From Slackia sp. (lineage in GTDB: Bacteria > Actinomycetota > Coriobacteriia > Coriobacteriales > Eggerthellaceae), in NCBI GenBank assembly GCA_029266945.1, contig JARIED010000005.1:1-64000 (forward strand): DNA of 64,000 nt. Reading direction: 5' to 3'. Below the pieces are notes generated by a model that was not told the DNA's origin, ran no database searches, and was given only the letters and a program-made list of their open reading frames with translations. Below are positions 20,144 through 30,032 of the stretch, one piece after another. Made by a program: the position numbers and the translations under genes. Numbering within the stretch: position 1 is the first letter of the stretch; every line of letters starts with the position of its first letter.

Positions 20144-21325
20144 CTACCGCGAGCTTGCATTCTTCTTGCGCATGGCCGGAACCAGCAGCATCGCGCACGC
20201 CACGACTCCGCCGACTGCGACAAGCGCCCCCGCTACACCGACGAAGGCCACCGATATCGCCGACCCCACGGCTCCGCCGATCGCCGATCCGCCGCCGATG
20301 CCCAAATTGAAAATGCCCGAGAAGATCGACATGGCCACAGCGGCCGACCCCGCGGGCGCATACCTGAGTATTTCGGCCTGAAGCGACACATTGAACGCCG
20401 TGCCGCAGGCGCCCCAAAGCACGCACATCCCAACGACGCCCGCAGCGCCCTCGACCGCAGGCAGCATGAACGCAAGCGAGGCAGCGATACCCGAGAGCAC
20501 CGCGACAAGGAACGCGTGTCGGCGGCGTTCACCTTCGTAGAAGCGCGCGAACAAGAGGCTGCCCGCGATGCCCGCCACGCCGAAGAGAGAAAGCGCAGCC
20601 GTGATGAAGCCGTCCGAAAATCCCCCGACCTGCTGCAAGAACGGCTCGATATAGCTGTAGCCGGTGTAATAGCCCGTGGCAACGAGCGCCGTGACCAGGT
20701 AGATCGCAAGCAGCACGCGGTTTTTCAACAGGCCCGGCAGCTCGCGCAGCGAAAAACGCTCGCCCACCCCCATCTTCGGGAACACGACGAACAGATACGT
20801 CAGCACGAGAAACGATACGACCGCGATGCAGACGAAGGTCATGCGCCACCCGAGCGCCAGGCCGACGACGCGACCCAGCGGCAGCCCGCAAATCATGGCG
20901 GCCGACGAGCCCGCGACGATGGTCGAAAGCGCGCGGGAACGGTACTCGGGACGAACGGTCTGCACGGCAGCAGGCGAGGCGACCGACCAGAACACGGCAT
21001 GCGCGCACGCTACGCCGACACGCGCGGCCATAAGGCTCCAATATCCGGGAGCTAACGCGGAAAATACCTGGCACATGCCGAAAAACGCCGCCAAGAACAG
21101 CAAGATCTTCCTGAAATCGAACCGAGATGCGAACACCATGAGCGGCAGAGAGAGCAAACAGACCGCCCACGCATACACCGAAATCAGCAGCCCCGCGCAA
21201 GCTTCCGTGACGCCGAAATCGGCCGCGATGTCGACGAGCAGCGCAATCGGCATGAACTCGGAGGTATTGAACACGAACGCCGCAACGGCGATGCCTATCA
21301 GGGGAAGCCATTCCTTCGCCGTCAT
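20144..21325 (-). CDS. MFS efflux transporter (SotB/AraJ-like)
   Basis: 12-TM pattern; EWLPLIGIAVAAFVFNTSEFMPIALLVDIAADFGVTEACAGLLIS. Confidence 0.85.
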   Translation of the reverse strand: MTAKEWLPLIGIAVAAFVFNTSEFMPIALLVDIAADFGVTEACAGLLISVYAWAVCLLSLPLMVFASRFDFRKILLFLAAFFGMCQVFSALAPGYWSLMAARVGVACAHAVFWSVASPAAVQTVRPEYRSRALSTIVAGSSAAMICGLPLGRVVGLALGWRMTFVCIAVVSFLVLTYLFVVFPKMGVGERFSLRELPGLLKNRVLLAIYLVTALVATGYYTGYSYIEPFLQQVGGFSDGFITAALSLFGVAGIAGSLLFARFYEGERRRHAFLVAVLSGIAASLAFMLPAVEGAAGVVGMCVLWGACGTAFNVSLQAEILRYAPAGSAAVAMSIFSGIFNLGIGGGSAIGGAVGSAISVAFVGVAGALVAVGGVVACAMLLVPAMRKKNASSR

Positions 21326-21534
21326 AAACCGCTTCGCACCATCCTTTTTTACGATGTAAACATATATGAGGAACGCGCGCAGAACCAAGCACATCCCCTT
21401 TTTGCGGACGGCGATTATAAACCGGGCCTACGCTCGACGGAGCGCAGGCCCCGATAAGACCCGGACGCATCGCATAAAACCCGCCTTCAAGGCGGCGGTG
21501 CGCTGACGATATCGATTATGCGCGCACGCGGCTT

Positions 21535-22074
21535 CTAGCGGCTTTCTCCGAACGCACTTGCCGCCATCGCGCAGAACATGCGGGCCATATCTTCGGGCGA
21601 TTCCTCCATTCCCCCTTCAAGCCACGCTACATATACGCTGAACAGCGCGCCGGAGAAAAAAGAAGCCCGGTAACGCGCCGAGGGATCCGTGTCGTTTTTG
21701 CGCGCCTCGTCTTCTATATAGTTCTGAAACAGCCCTTCGTAAATGCCTGTGCACCCCGTACGATGAAACGACAGAAGCGGTTCGCGATACGAAAGAAAGT
21801 AGCGAAACGTCTTCACGACGCCATCGTAGCTGCAGCATCCCCCCTCGATGCCTTTCATGTTTTTCTTGAAGTCGTCAATGATCATGCGCCCGGCGTCGAG
21901 CAGCACGTCTTCTTTCGAATCGAAGTTGCGGTAATACGACGCGCGGGCCACGCCCGCCTCTTCCACGATATCGGTCACCGAAACGTCAGAGAGTTTTTTC
22001 TCGCCGAGCAGCCGCACTGTTGCGCGGATGATCCGCAACCTGGTGTTCCTATTCGCCTCAATACGCTTATCCAT
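21535..22074 (-). CDS. TetR/AcrR family transcriptional regulator
   Basis: NTRLRIIRATVRLLGEKKLSDVSVTDIVEEAGVARASYYRNFDSKEDVLL N-terminal HTH. Confidence 0.92.
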   Translation of the reverse strand: MDKRIEANRNTRLRIIRATVRLLGEKKLSDVSVTDIVEEAGVARASYYRNFDSKEDVLLDAGRMIIDDFKKNMKGIEGGCCSYDGVVKTFRYFLSYREPLLSFHRTGCTGIYEGLFQNYIEDEARKNDTDPSARYRASFFSGALFSVYVAWLEGGMEESPEDMARMFCAMAASAFGESR

Positions 22075-22228
22075 ATTTCGCTCCTATTCGCCGATTCATT
22101 CGTTGACTTTTTGTAATACGCCCCGTATTGCCGTCCGCGCGCCTTCTTTTTAAGATAAGAATGATATGAGCCATTTTGTATCATGACACTTCGCTTCTAC
22201 GGCAACCGGACAAAGGATAAAAAGCATC

Positions 22229-23080
22229 ATGATGATCGTCACCGATACCGCGTCGGACCTCCTTGAGGACGAGGCCGCCGAACTCGGCGTCAAACTCGCT
22301 CCGCTCGACATCGCATTCGGAGACATCCATTGCACACGCAACACCCCCGAGAAGTTCGACGAGTTCTACCGCCTTCTCGAGACCTCGGAAGAATTCCCGA
22401 AAACGAGCCAGCCCTCCCCCGACACCTACCTGGGCTTCATCCGCAAAGCGCAGGAAAACGACGAGGAGGTCCTGATTCTTTGCATGACTTCCGACATTTC
22501 GGGAACGTACGAATCGGCCCGCATGACCGCAAATCTTTCAGGCTATGACCGCATTGCGGTAATTGACACGAGACAAGCCATCGTGAGCCAAGGCATCGTA
22601 GTACGCTATGCCGTCAAACTGCGCGACGAGGGAAAGACCCTTGCCGAAATGGTGCCGCTCATCGAGGAATTCAGCAGCCGCGTGCATGTGTGCGGAATCA
22701 TGGGCACGCTGACATATCTGCGCAAGGGCGGCAGGATCCCCGCATCGCTTGCCGTGATCGGCAATCTGCTGAAAATCAAGCCGACCATCGCAGTCGAAAA
22801 TGGAGAGCTGGTCAGCCCCGCGAAGGCCAAGGGAACCGCCGCTGCGAAGAAGGTCATCTGGAAACAGTTCGCCGGGGCCGATATCGACCCCGAATGGCCA
22901 GTCTACTTCCCTTATACAAGCGACCGCGAGCTCGCTGAAAAACTGTGCGAAGAAACCGTCGAGCACTTCGGGCTCGATATCGAGAATACCTGCTTCCAAC
23001 AGGTAGGCGGCACGATCGGCGCCCACCTGGGACCGGGGGCCTTCGGATTTGCTTACGTGGAGAAAAAGCACGAGGACTAA
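22229..23080 (+). CDS. DegV family fatty-acid-binding protein
   Basis: MMIVTDTASDLLEDEAAELGVKLAPLDIAFGD; ILCMTSDISGTYESARMTA; GTLTYLRKGGRIPASLAVIGNLLKIKP. Confidence 0.94.
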   Translation: MMIVTDTASDLLEDEAAELGVKLAPLDIAFGDIHCTRNTPEKFDEFYRLLETSEEFPKTSQPSPDTYLGFIRKAQENDEEVLILCMTSDISGTYESARMTANLSGYDRIAVIDTRQAIVSQGIVVRYAVKLRDEGKTLAEMVPLIEEFSSRVHVCGIMGTLTYLRKGGRIPASLAVIGNLLKIKPTIAVENGELVSPAKAKGTAAAKKVIWKQFAGADIDPEWPVYFPYTSDRELAEKLCEETVEHFGLDIENTCFQQVGGTIGAHLGPGAFGFAYVEKKHED

Positions 23081-23111
23081 CGCGACGAGCAACGCGAAAC
23101 GAAACGAAAAA

Positions 23112-23141
23112 GCGGCCCGACGAACATTCGCGTCGGGCCGC
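23112..23141. terminator. Hairpin/terminator downstream of degV-like gene
   Basis: GCGGCCCGACG aacattcg CGTCGGGCCGC. Confidence 0.55.
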
Positions 23142-23247
23142 TTCGCATTCACCCGCAACGGCATCACCCCGCTGGCTCAGAAAAAGCAACGCGGACGATT
23201 CGCTTTGAAAAACAATCGAGCCGCCCTTGCGAGCGGCTCGATTTTCG

Positions 23248-23544
23248 TTACTCCTGAATGCTCTTGTAAAACTTCGCGTCGGCGAACACGTCTTCGATGG
23301 TCTTGCCGTCAAGCCACGCCAGACCGAAGAACTCATTGAGCGTAGCGACCAAATCGGAACAATCGAGGAAATGGCCTTTGTCGTTGAACTCGGCACAATC
23401 CTGCGCGCGCCAGTATTCATCGGTATGGGTGAGATAGTACGTCTTCTCACCGAGCTCCATGAACACACGCGTATTCGCGCGAAGATAATTCGCGAACTCG
23501 TCGAACGAGGCCAGTTCGAGCGCCTCCTCGGCTTGGACTCCCAT
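23248..23544 (-). CDS. Hypothetical protein
   Basis: 99-codon ORF MGVQAEEALELASFDEFANYLRANTRVFMELG...KSIQE with good RBS (GGAAGGAGAGCATC ATG) and following terminator-like hairpin. Confidence 0.65.
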   Translation of the reverse strand: MGVQAEEALELASFDEFANYLRANTRVFMELGEKTYYLTHTDEYWRAQDCAEFNDKGHFLDCSDLVATLNEFFGLAWLDGKTIEDVFADAKFYKSIQE

Positions 23545-23863
23545 GATGCTCTCCTTCCGACTCGATGGAACGGCGCCGCGGTGCGCCGTCGGTTTCATAC
23601 CAAGCATCTTACTATAACGTTACGCGAGGTCGGCCAGCGATTCTCAGAGCGCCGCTCCACGCACCCGAGCGAAGCCGGAGCCGCACGGGAGCATGGACGG
23701 GCGAAACGGAAAAGCGCGGGCGAACGGCGCAGGCATGCGCCCTGCCTCGGCACCTCCGCGCAAATGCGCGCGCCTTCCGCGTTTCGGCGAACATCTATTT
23801 CGCATGATGGAAATCGCACCTCGACAACGGTTCGCACGCCCCGTCCCCCGCAAATATGGCATA

Positions 23864-23898
23864 CTAGATGTTACGTAATTGAAATTCGTAACATCTAG
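23864..23898. promoter_or_regulatory. Perfect 12-bp inverted repeat overlapping the leader/SD of the ABC importer operon
   Basis: CTAGATGTTACG taattgaaatt CGTAACATCTAG, followed by GAGG and ATG at 23907. Confidence 0.8.
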
Positions 23899-23906
23899 GA
23901 GGATTC

Positions 23907-25034
23907 ATGGGTATCAAGAAATCGTTCATAGCGGCGATCGCCGCATGCGCGCTCGCGTTCTCCGCGACGTTCATTGCGACGGGCTGCGCATCGCAAATTC
24001 AGGAAAACGCGGAACCTGCCGCCCCCGCGCAAGAAGAATCGAACCTGGTGACCGACGCGTACGGTCGCGAGGTCGAACTGCCCCAATCCGTCGAAAGCGT
24101 GGCGACCGTCGGCTCGGGCGCCCGTTTCGTCGTGTACGCAGGCGGCCAGGACAAGCTAATCGCCGTCACCGACAAGGAGACCGAGTCCGCACCCGTGCGC
24201 CCCTACACCATGGTCTACGCCGAACAGTTCTCCGCCCTGCCGTCCACGAGCAACGGCAACCATCTCATGGAAACCAGCGTCGATGCCGAGAAGCTGCTCG
24301 AACTGGCTCCCGACGTCATCGTCTCGAGCCGCAGTGCCCAGGAATGCGACCAGCTGCAGGAGCAAATCGGCATTCCCGTCGTAGGCATTTCGTACCAAGA
24401 CCAGCTTTTCGGCGATGACGTATACGCCTCCATCCTGGCCGTCGGCAAGGCGCTCGGCACCGAAGAGCATGCCCGACAGACCATCGATGCCATGAAGGGC
24501 TGGCAGGCCGACCTGCAGGAGCGCACCGCGTCGATCCCCGATGCCGAAAAGCCCGCCGTCTACACCGGCGCCGTGAACTTCAAGGGGGCGAAAAGCTTCG
24601 GCGGCACCTACGCCCAGTACGCCCCCTTCATAGCCGTCAATGCGAAAAACGTCGCCGACGAAACCGGACAGAAGGGCTCGTTCGAAGTCGACCTCGAACA
24701 GCTCGCCGAATGGAATCCCGACATCATGTTCCTCAATGCCGGCAACATGGACCTCATGAAGCAGGACTACGAGGCGAACACGGCGCTCTTCGATTCGCTC
24801 GCCGCATTCCAGAACGGCAAGCTGTACACGCAGCCCGCGTTCAACTTCAACGGAACCAATATCGAAATGGGCATCTGCGACGCGTACTTCATCGGATCGG
24901 TCGTCTACCCCGAAGCTTTCGCCGATCTGGACATGCCCGCGATGTACGACGAGGTCTTCACCACCATGCTCGGAAAGAGCTACTACGAGGACATGAAGGC
25001 CGGCGGCATGGACTTCAAACAGATTTCGTTCTAA
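23907..25034 (+). CDS. Iron/heme/corrinoid-class (FecB/BtuF-like) ABC substrate-binding lipoprotein
   Basis: Lipobox ATFIATGCASQ; VTDAYGREVELPQSVESVATVGSGARF; DVIVSSRSAQECDQL. Confidence 0.88.
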   Translation: MGIKKSFIAAIAACALAFSATFIATGCASQIQENAEPAAPAQEESNLVTDAYGREVELPQSVESVATVGSGARFVVYAGGQDKLIAVTDKETESAPVRPYTMVYAEQFSALPSTSNGNHLMETSVDAEKLLELAPDVIVSSRSAQECDQLQEQIGIPVVGISYQDQLFGDDVYASILAVGKALGTEEHARQTIDAMKGWQADLQERTASIPDAEKPAVYTGAVNFKGAKSFGGTYAQYAPFIAVNAKNVADETGQKGSFEVDLEQLAEWNPDIMFLNAGNMDLMKQDYEANTALFDSLAAFQNGKLYTQPAFNFNGTNIEMGICDAYFIGSVVYPEAFADLDMPAMYDEVFTTMLGKSYYEDMKAGGMDFKQISF

Positions 25035-25065
25035 CACCCCCGAGCGACACCCGCCCGACCACGAC

Positions 25066-25094
25066 AGCCTGCCGCCATGCGCGGCAGGCTTTTT
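25066..25094 (+). terminator. Intra-operon terminator/attenuator between binding protein and permease genes
   Basis: AGCCTGCCGC CATGC GCGGCAGGCT TTTT. Confidence 0.75.
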
Positions 25095-25102
25095 AGGAAG
25101 CC

Positions 25103-26191
25103 ATGGAAGAAGAATCGCTCAAGACCCGCCATGCGGGCGCGGCCGCGCGAAGCGGCAAGCAGCAGTATCTCGGATACGTCCGTCACAAACGTCTCGCTCT
25201 GTCAGGCATAGGAATCGTCACATTCTGCCTGGTCATCGCCTCGCTTATGGCGGGGTCGTCCGACATGGGAATACGCGAGGTACTGGCGGGCCTTTTCATG
25301 ACGGGCGACGAACGCGCCCGCATCGTCGTATGGAACCTTCGCATGCCGCGCATCCTGACGGCGCTCGTGGGAGGCGCGGCGCTCGCCCTTGCGGGCTGCG
25401 CGTTCCAAAGCGTCCTGCGCAATCCGCTGGCTTCGGCCAGCACGCTGGGCATTTCGCAAGGCGCGGCATTCGGCGCATCGGTTGCCATCGTGATCGTCGG
25501 CGGCGGGGCGGCGCTGCACGAAGGAGTCAGCTTCGGCAATCCTTATATCACCGTGATCTGCGCGTTCGCGGGAGCCATATCGTCCACGGTCGTCATATTG
25601 GCGCTTTCGCGCTTTCGCGACATGACTCCCGAAAGCATCGTGCTCGCCGGCGTGGCGCTTTCGGCCGTCTTCACGGGAGGAACGGCGCTCATTCAATACT
25701 TCGCCGAAGACACCCAGGTTGCGGCCGTGGTGTTTTGGACCTTCGGAGACCTGGGGCGCGTGACCTACCGAGAGCTCGGCATCATCGGAGCCGTCACCGC
25801 GGCGGCGGGCGTCTTCTTCCTTTTGAACCGTTGGAACCTCAACGCCATGGAATCGGGCGAGGGTTCGGCCCACGGCCTCGGCGTCAACGTGTCGGCCGCC
25901 CGCCTGGCGTCCATGTTCGTCGGCTCGGCCGCCGCAAGCACCGTCATCGCATTCTGCGGCACGATCAATTTCATCGGCCTGGCCGCGCCGCATATCATGC
26001 GTCGGCTCATCGGCAGCGACTACCGTCAACTGCTGCCCGGCTCGGCGATCATGGGAGCGGGGCTGCTTCTGGCAAGCGACCTGATCGCGCGCTCGGCGCT
26101 TGCCCCCGTCATCCTTCCCATCAGCGCCATCACGTCGTTCGTCGGCGCGCCCGTATTTCTGTACCTGCTGATGAAGGGAGGACGCCGATGA
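25103..26191 (+). CDS. FecCD-family ABC transporter permease
   Basis: LRMPRILTALVGGAALALAGCAFQSVLRNPLASASTLGISQGAAFGA; GTINFIGLAAPHIMRRLIGSDYRQLLPGSAIMGAGLLLASDLIAR. Confidence 0.94.
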   Translation: MEEESLKTRHAGAAARSGKQQYLGYVRHKRLALSGIGIVTFCLVIASLMAGSSDMGIREVLAGLFMTGDERARIVVWNLRMPRILTALVGGAALALAGCAFQSVLRNPLASASTLGISQGAAFGASVAIVIVGGGAALHEGVSFGNPYITVICAFAGAISSTVVILALSRFRDMTPESIVLAGVALSAVFTGGTALIQYFAEDTQVAAVVFWTFGDLGRVTYRELGIIGAVTAAAGVFFLLNRWNLNAMESGEGSAHGLGVNVSAARLASMFVGSAAASTVIAFCGTINFIGLAAPHIMRRLIGSDYRQLLPGSAIMGAGLLLASDLIARSALAPVILPISAITSFVGAPVFLYLLMKGGRR

Positions 26192-26970
26192 ACCTCGAAG
26201 CATGCGATATCGCTTTCTCATACGGCCGCGGCAACCAGATTCTACGCTCGGTATCCGCAGACATCGTGCCGGGTTCCTTTCTCGCCATACTCGGCGTGAA
26301 CGGATGCGGAAAGTCTACCTTCCTCGACTGCCTCGACGGCATGCTATCGCCGCAGCACGGATGCGTCAGGCTCGGCAACCGCGACCTGAAAGAGGTCGAC
26401 CGCCGATCGAGAGCGCAGTCGATCGCCTACGTGGCCCAACACAGCCATGCCAACCGCCTGATCGCCTACGATGCGCTGTTGCTCGGCCGCAAGCCCTTCG
26501 TGAAAACGGGGCCCACGGAAGAGGACTTCGCGATCGTAGACGGAGTCATCGCCGACATGAACCTTGACGAACTGGCATTTCGCTATGTCGACGAGCTGTC
26601 GGGCGGCGAATACCAAAAGATCGTCATCGGCCGCGCGCTCGTGCAATGCCGAGACGTGCTGCTTCTCGACGAGCCCACGAACAACCTCGATATCGCCAAC
26701 CAGATCGAAGTGATGGAGCTGGCCAGACGCGCCGTCGACCGGCGATCGATCGCCGCCGCGGCCGTCATGCACGACATCAATCTGTCGCTTTCCTATTGCG
26801 ACCGGTTCCTCGTCCTCAAACAAGGCCATGTGGCGGCCTACGGAGGTCCCGAAGTGGTCACGGAAAAGCTTCTGCAAGAGGTCTACGGCATAGACGCCGA
26901 CATCATCGAACGAAACGGAAAGCGCATCGTCATCCCCTACGGACGGCATGCGGAAAGCGAGGAATCATGA
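26188..26970 (+). CDS. FepC/BtuD-like ABC transporter ATP-binding protein
   Basis: LGVNGCGKSTFLDCL, DELSGGEYQKIVIGRALVQ, LLLDEPTNNLDIAN; ATGA overlap with the permease stop. Confidence 0.95.
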   Translation: MNLEACDIAFSYGRGNQILRSVSADIVPGSFLAILGVNGCGKSTFLDCLDGMLSPQHGCVRLGNRDLKEVDRRSRAQSIAYVAQHSHANRLIAYDALLLGRKPFVKTGPTEEDFAIVDGVIADMNLDELAFRYVDELSGGEYQKIVIGRALVQCRDVLLLDEPTNNLDIANQIEVMELARRAVDRRSIAAAAVMHDINLSLSYCDRFLVLKQGHVAAYGGPEVVTEKLLQEVYGIDADIIERNGKRIVIPYGRHAESEES

Positions 26971-27650
26971 CGAATACAGGATTCGAGAACGAACTCGACG
27001 GGGCGGATGAGCAGGTGCGGCGCGAACACATCCGCTGCACGCTCAAGCACGGCAACGAGCCGCGCATGGGCGACTATTTCGACAGCCTCGCGCGAACATG
27101 GGAGGAAAATCTTGAACCCTGCGGCGCAAAGCACCGCGCGACGGCTTTCCTTGCAGGGGTGAAGCCAGGCTCCCGCGTGCTCGACGTCGGGTGCGGCACG
27201 GGCATCATGGCCCAGGCATACCTCGACGCCGGAGCGGCGGAAGTAGTGGCGCTCGACGTAGCGCCCGGCATGATCGAAATAGCGCGCGAGAAATTCGCAC
27301 GCGAACCGCGCGTACGTTTCGAGTGCGCCAGCATTTACAATTTCGAAGACGACCGCCCCTTCGACGCGTTCGTCGCCTACAACGTTTATCCCCACCTGAT
27401 GGACAAACACGGCCTCGCACGCAAGGCAGCCTCTCTGCTCGGAGAACAGGGGCGATTCATCGTAGCCCACGGACTAGGCCGCAAAACCATCAACGCCCAT
27501 CACGATTGCGTGCCCGCGCACATCTGCACGCACTTGGAAACCGCACGCGCGTCGGCCCAGGCATGGGAGGAGCTTTTCAACATCGACCAGATTGTCGACA
27601 CCGACGAGTACTACTGCTTCGGCGGCACGCTGAAAAGCGCGGCGCTTTAG
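26967..27650 (+). CDS. Class I SAM-dependent methyltransferase, translationally coupled to the ABC importer
   Basis: VKPGSRVLDVGCGTGIMAQAYLDAGAAEVVALDVAPGMIEIAREKF; ATGA overlap with the ATPase stop. Confidence 0.9.
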   Translation: MTNTGFENELDGADEQVRREHIRCTLKHGNEPRMGDYFDSLARTWEENLEPCGAKHRATAFLAGVKPGSRVLDVGCGTGIMAQAYLDAGAAEVVALDVAPGMIEIAREKFAREPRVRFECASIYNFEDDRPFDAFVAYNVYPHLMDKHGLARKAASLLGEQGRFIVAHGLGRKTINAHHDCVPAHICTHLETARASAQAWEELFNIDQIVDTDEYYCFGGTLKSAAL

Positions 27651-27910
27651 TCTGCGATGGCTGATAAGCGGATTCGAAATATTCGCGGCGAAACGCAATG
27701 AGGTGACGGTCGAGGCAGTCGAAGCGGCCGAACCCGAGCGACGAAATGCAGGGAAAGGCGGCCTGCGCCGCATGACCGGCTGGCAAGGCCAAGTCGCTTT
27801 CGTTGCACGACGAATGGAGCGAATACACCCGAATTCACCGCCATACAAACCCCGCCGCGCATTGCGACATCGGGGGATTCAAGACGCTTCGAAACGCCGA
27901 ACCGTTCGCT

Positions 27911-29290
27911 CTACAGCACGCGGCCTACATCTTGGCCATCGCGGCGGATGCGCATGATGTCGCGCTCGTGCAGTTCGAACGGCGCGGCGAACGAATAGCG
28001 CTCCATGGTGCGGTTGGCCACCTCCACGGCCACCAACGTACCGCCTTCGCAGGACGGGTCGGGGCCGATAATGCGACCCAAGCCGTCGCGTTCGACATCC
28101 TTCAGATCGGCATCGGGGCCCGCGTGCCACACCAAGCGCTTCACCGGGCAGGTGCGCACCGCCGCATCAGGGCTGATCACCTCGAGCTCTTCCCCTTCGA
28201 AGAAGCGATTGCGGCACAGCACCTCCACACGTTCGGGCTCGTCCTGCGCATCGCACGCGGCATCCGCACGAAACGCCGCGCTTTCACCCAGGTCATCGGG
28301 CGCGCAGCCCAGCACGCGCGCCACCATCTGGTGCGAGCGGGCGTATTCCACCGTGCCCTGGTTCTGACCCGGGTCGCCGTAATAAAAGCCGGTGCAATAC
28401 GGGCGATGGCTCGTGGTTTCAAGCTCGCCCTGCCAAGCCTCGACGCTACCGCCGTCCAGCACGTGACGATACGCGTTGACCACCGACGCCACGTAATAGG
28501 CACCCTTCGCGCGGCCCTCGATTTTGATGCTGTTCACACCCGCATCGGCCAAATCTTGCAGGTGCGAAAGCATGTTCATATCGTTGGAGCTCATGATGAA
28601 GCTGCCGCGTTCGTCCTGCTCGATCGGGAAATACTGACCCGGTCGCTTCTCTTCGACAAGCGCGTACTTCCAGCGGCACGGCTGCGCGCAGTGGCCCACG
28701 TTGGCGCCGCGGCCCGCCATATAGTCGCTGATCAGGCAACGGCCGGAATAGGCCATGCACATGGCGCCGTGCACGAACGCCTCCAACTCGATTTCTTTAG
28801 GAAGGCGGCGGCGCATTTCCGCGATCGCCTTCAGGCTCATTTCGCGCGCCAGCACGATGCGCGACACGCCCAGGCTCGCATACACGCGCGCTGAGGCCGC
28901 ATTCATGCACGAAGCCTGCGTGGACAGATGAATCGCCACATCGGGCGCCGCCTCGCGCGCCACGGCGAGCGCGCCCATATCGCCCACGATCACGGCATCC
29001 ACGCCCGCGTGCTGCAGCACCGTGAAATAGCGATGCAGGTCATCGATATCCTCATCGGTCATCATGGTGTTCACGGTGACGTGCACATCCACGCCATGCG
29101 CGTGGGCGTACTCGACCACGCGGGGCAGCTCGTCTTCGGAGAAGTTGTCGGCGCGGCGGCGCATACCGTAGCGCGTCGAAGCCAGATACACCGCATCGGC
29201 GCCGAAGTGGATCGCATATTCGAGCTGTTCCCAGCCGCCCGCAGGCGCGAGCAGCTCCATCGATGCGAGGGGTATAGGCGTGACAGACAT
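27911..29290 (-). CDS. U32 family peptidase / tRNA hydroxylation protein family
   Basis: MELLAPAGGWEQLEYAIHFGADAVYL, EAFVHGAMCMAYSGRCLISDY, GHCAQPCRWKY, INSIKIEGRAKGAYYVASVVNAYR-like segment. Confidence 0.93.
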   Translation of the reverse strand: MSVTPIPLASMELLAPAGGWEQLEYAIHFGADAVYLASTRYGMRRRADNFSEDELPRVVEYAHAHGVDVHVTVNTMMTDEDIDDLHRYFTVLQHAGVDAVIVGDMGALAVAREAAPDVAIHLSTQASCMNAASARVYASLGVSRIVLAREMSLKAIAEMRRRLPKEIELEAFVHGAMCMAYSGRCLISDYMAGRGANVGHCAQPCRWKYALVEEKRPGQYFPIEQDERGSFIMSSNDMNMLSHLQDLADAGVNSIKIEGRAKGAYYVASVVNAYRHVLDGGSVEAWQGELETTSHRPYCTGFYYGDPGQNQGTVEYARSHQMVARVLGCAPDDLGESAAFRADAACDAQDEPERVEVLCRNRFFEGEELEVISPDAAVRTCPVKRLVWHAGPDADLKDVERDGLGRIIGPDPSCEGGTLVAVEVANRTMERYSFAAPFELHERDIMRIRRDGQDVGRVL

Positions 29291-29531
29291 AGCATTCCTA
29301 TCGATGAAAAGCGCACAGCGTTCGGTGCGCGTGAGATGTGTTTCGTGTTTCAGCGGCACAGTATAGCGAAGGGTACGAAGCTGCGGCGCGCTTCCGCCAA
29401 AAGAGCGCAGCGTTCAAGGCCCGTAGCACCCGACGCGCCGCCTGCACGCGCACAGCCTTGACTCGGCGCACTGCCACGCATTCCCCTTCCCTGCATGAGA
29501 CAATAGGGGCAATCGATTAAAGGAGGCCATT

Positions 29532-30032
29532 GTGAACATCGTCATGCATCTTGAAAACGGGTTTCTGCCCGACGCCTACGGCAAATACGCCGAGCCCGCC
29601 GACTGTCACGGATGGAGCTGCCGACGCTCCTTCCCCTTCGAAGTGACGGGCATTCCGGTCGAAACGAAAGCGCTCGCGATCGTTTTTCTGGATTGGGACA
29701 GCACACCCGTGTACGGCTTCCCATGGATTCACTGGGCCGCCTATGCGAACGGCCCGTTCGACGGCGCGTTCGCGCTGGCCGACGATGCAAGCCGCCATGG
29801 CGCGGAAGGCCTTGCGCAGGGCTGCAACAGCGCCGCGCAGTCCGAACCCGAACGCGGCACGGGCTATGTGGGCCCCTGCCCGCCCGACGCGGACCATACC
29901 TACACCCTGCGCGTCGTGGCGCTGGACGAACCGCTCGCCCTGAAAGCGCCCTTCTGGGCGAACCAGCTCGTTTCCGCAGGCCGTGGCCACATTCTTGCCG
30001 AAGCGAGCATCGACATGATCGGCCGCTGCTAA
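29532..30032 (+). CDS. YbhB/YbcL (PEBP, Raf kinase inhibitor-like) family protein
   Basis: WSCRRSFPFEVTGIPVETKALAIVFLDWDSTPVYGFPWIHWAAYANG; GYVGPCPPDADHTYTLRVVALDEPL. Confidence 0.88.
   Translation: MNIVMHLENGFLPDAYGKYAEPADCHGWSCRRSFPFEVTGIPVETKALAIVFLDWDSTPVYGFPWIHWAAYANGPFDGAFALADDASRHGAEGLAQGCNSAAQSEPERGTGYVGPCPPDADHTYTLRVVALDEPLALKAPFWANQLVSAGRGHILAEASIDMIGRC

Noticed and set aside
23610-23860. Short ORFs in the region before the importer operon
   Set aside because: Overlapping Arg/Ala-rich frames on both strands without RBS; treated as non-coding.
27651-27910. Possible gene remnant between the methyltransferase and the U32 peptidase
   Set aside because: No recognisable family motif in any frame; could be plain intergenic DNA.
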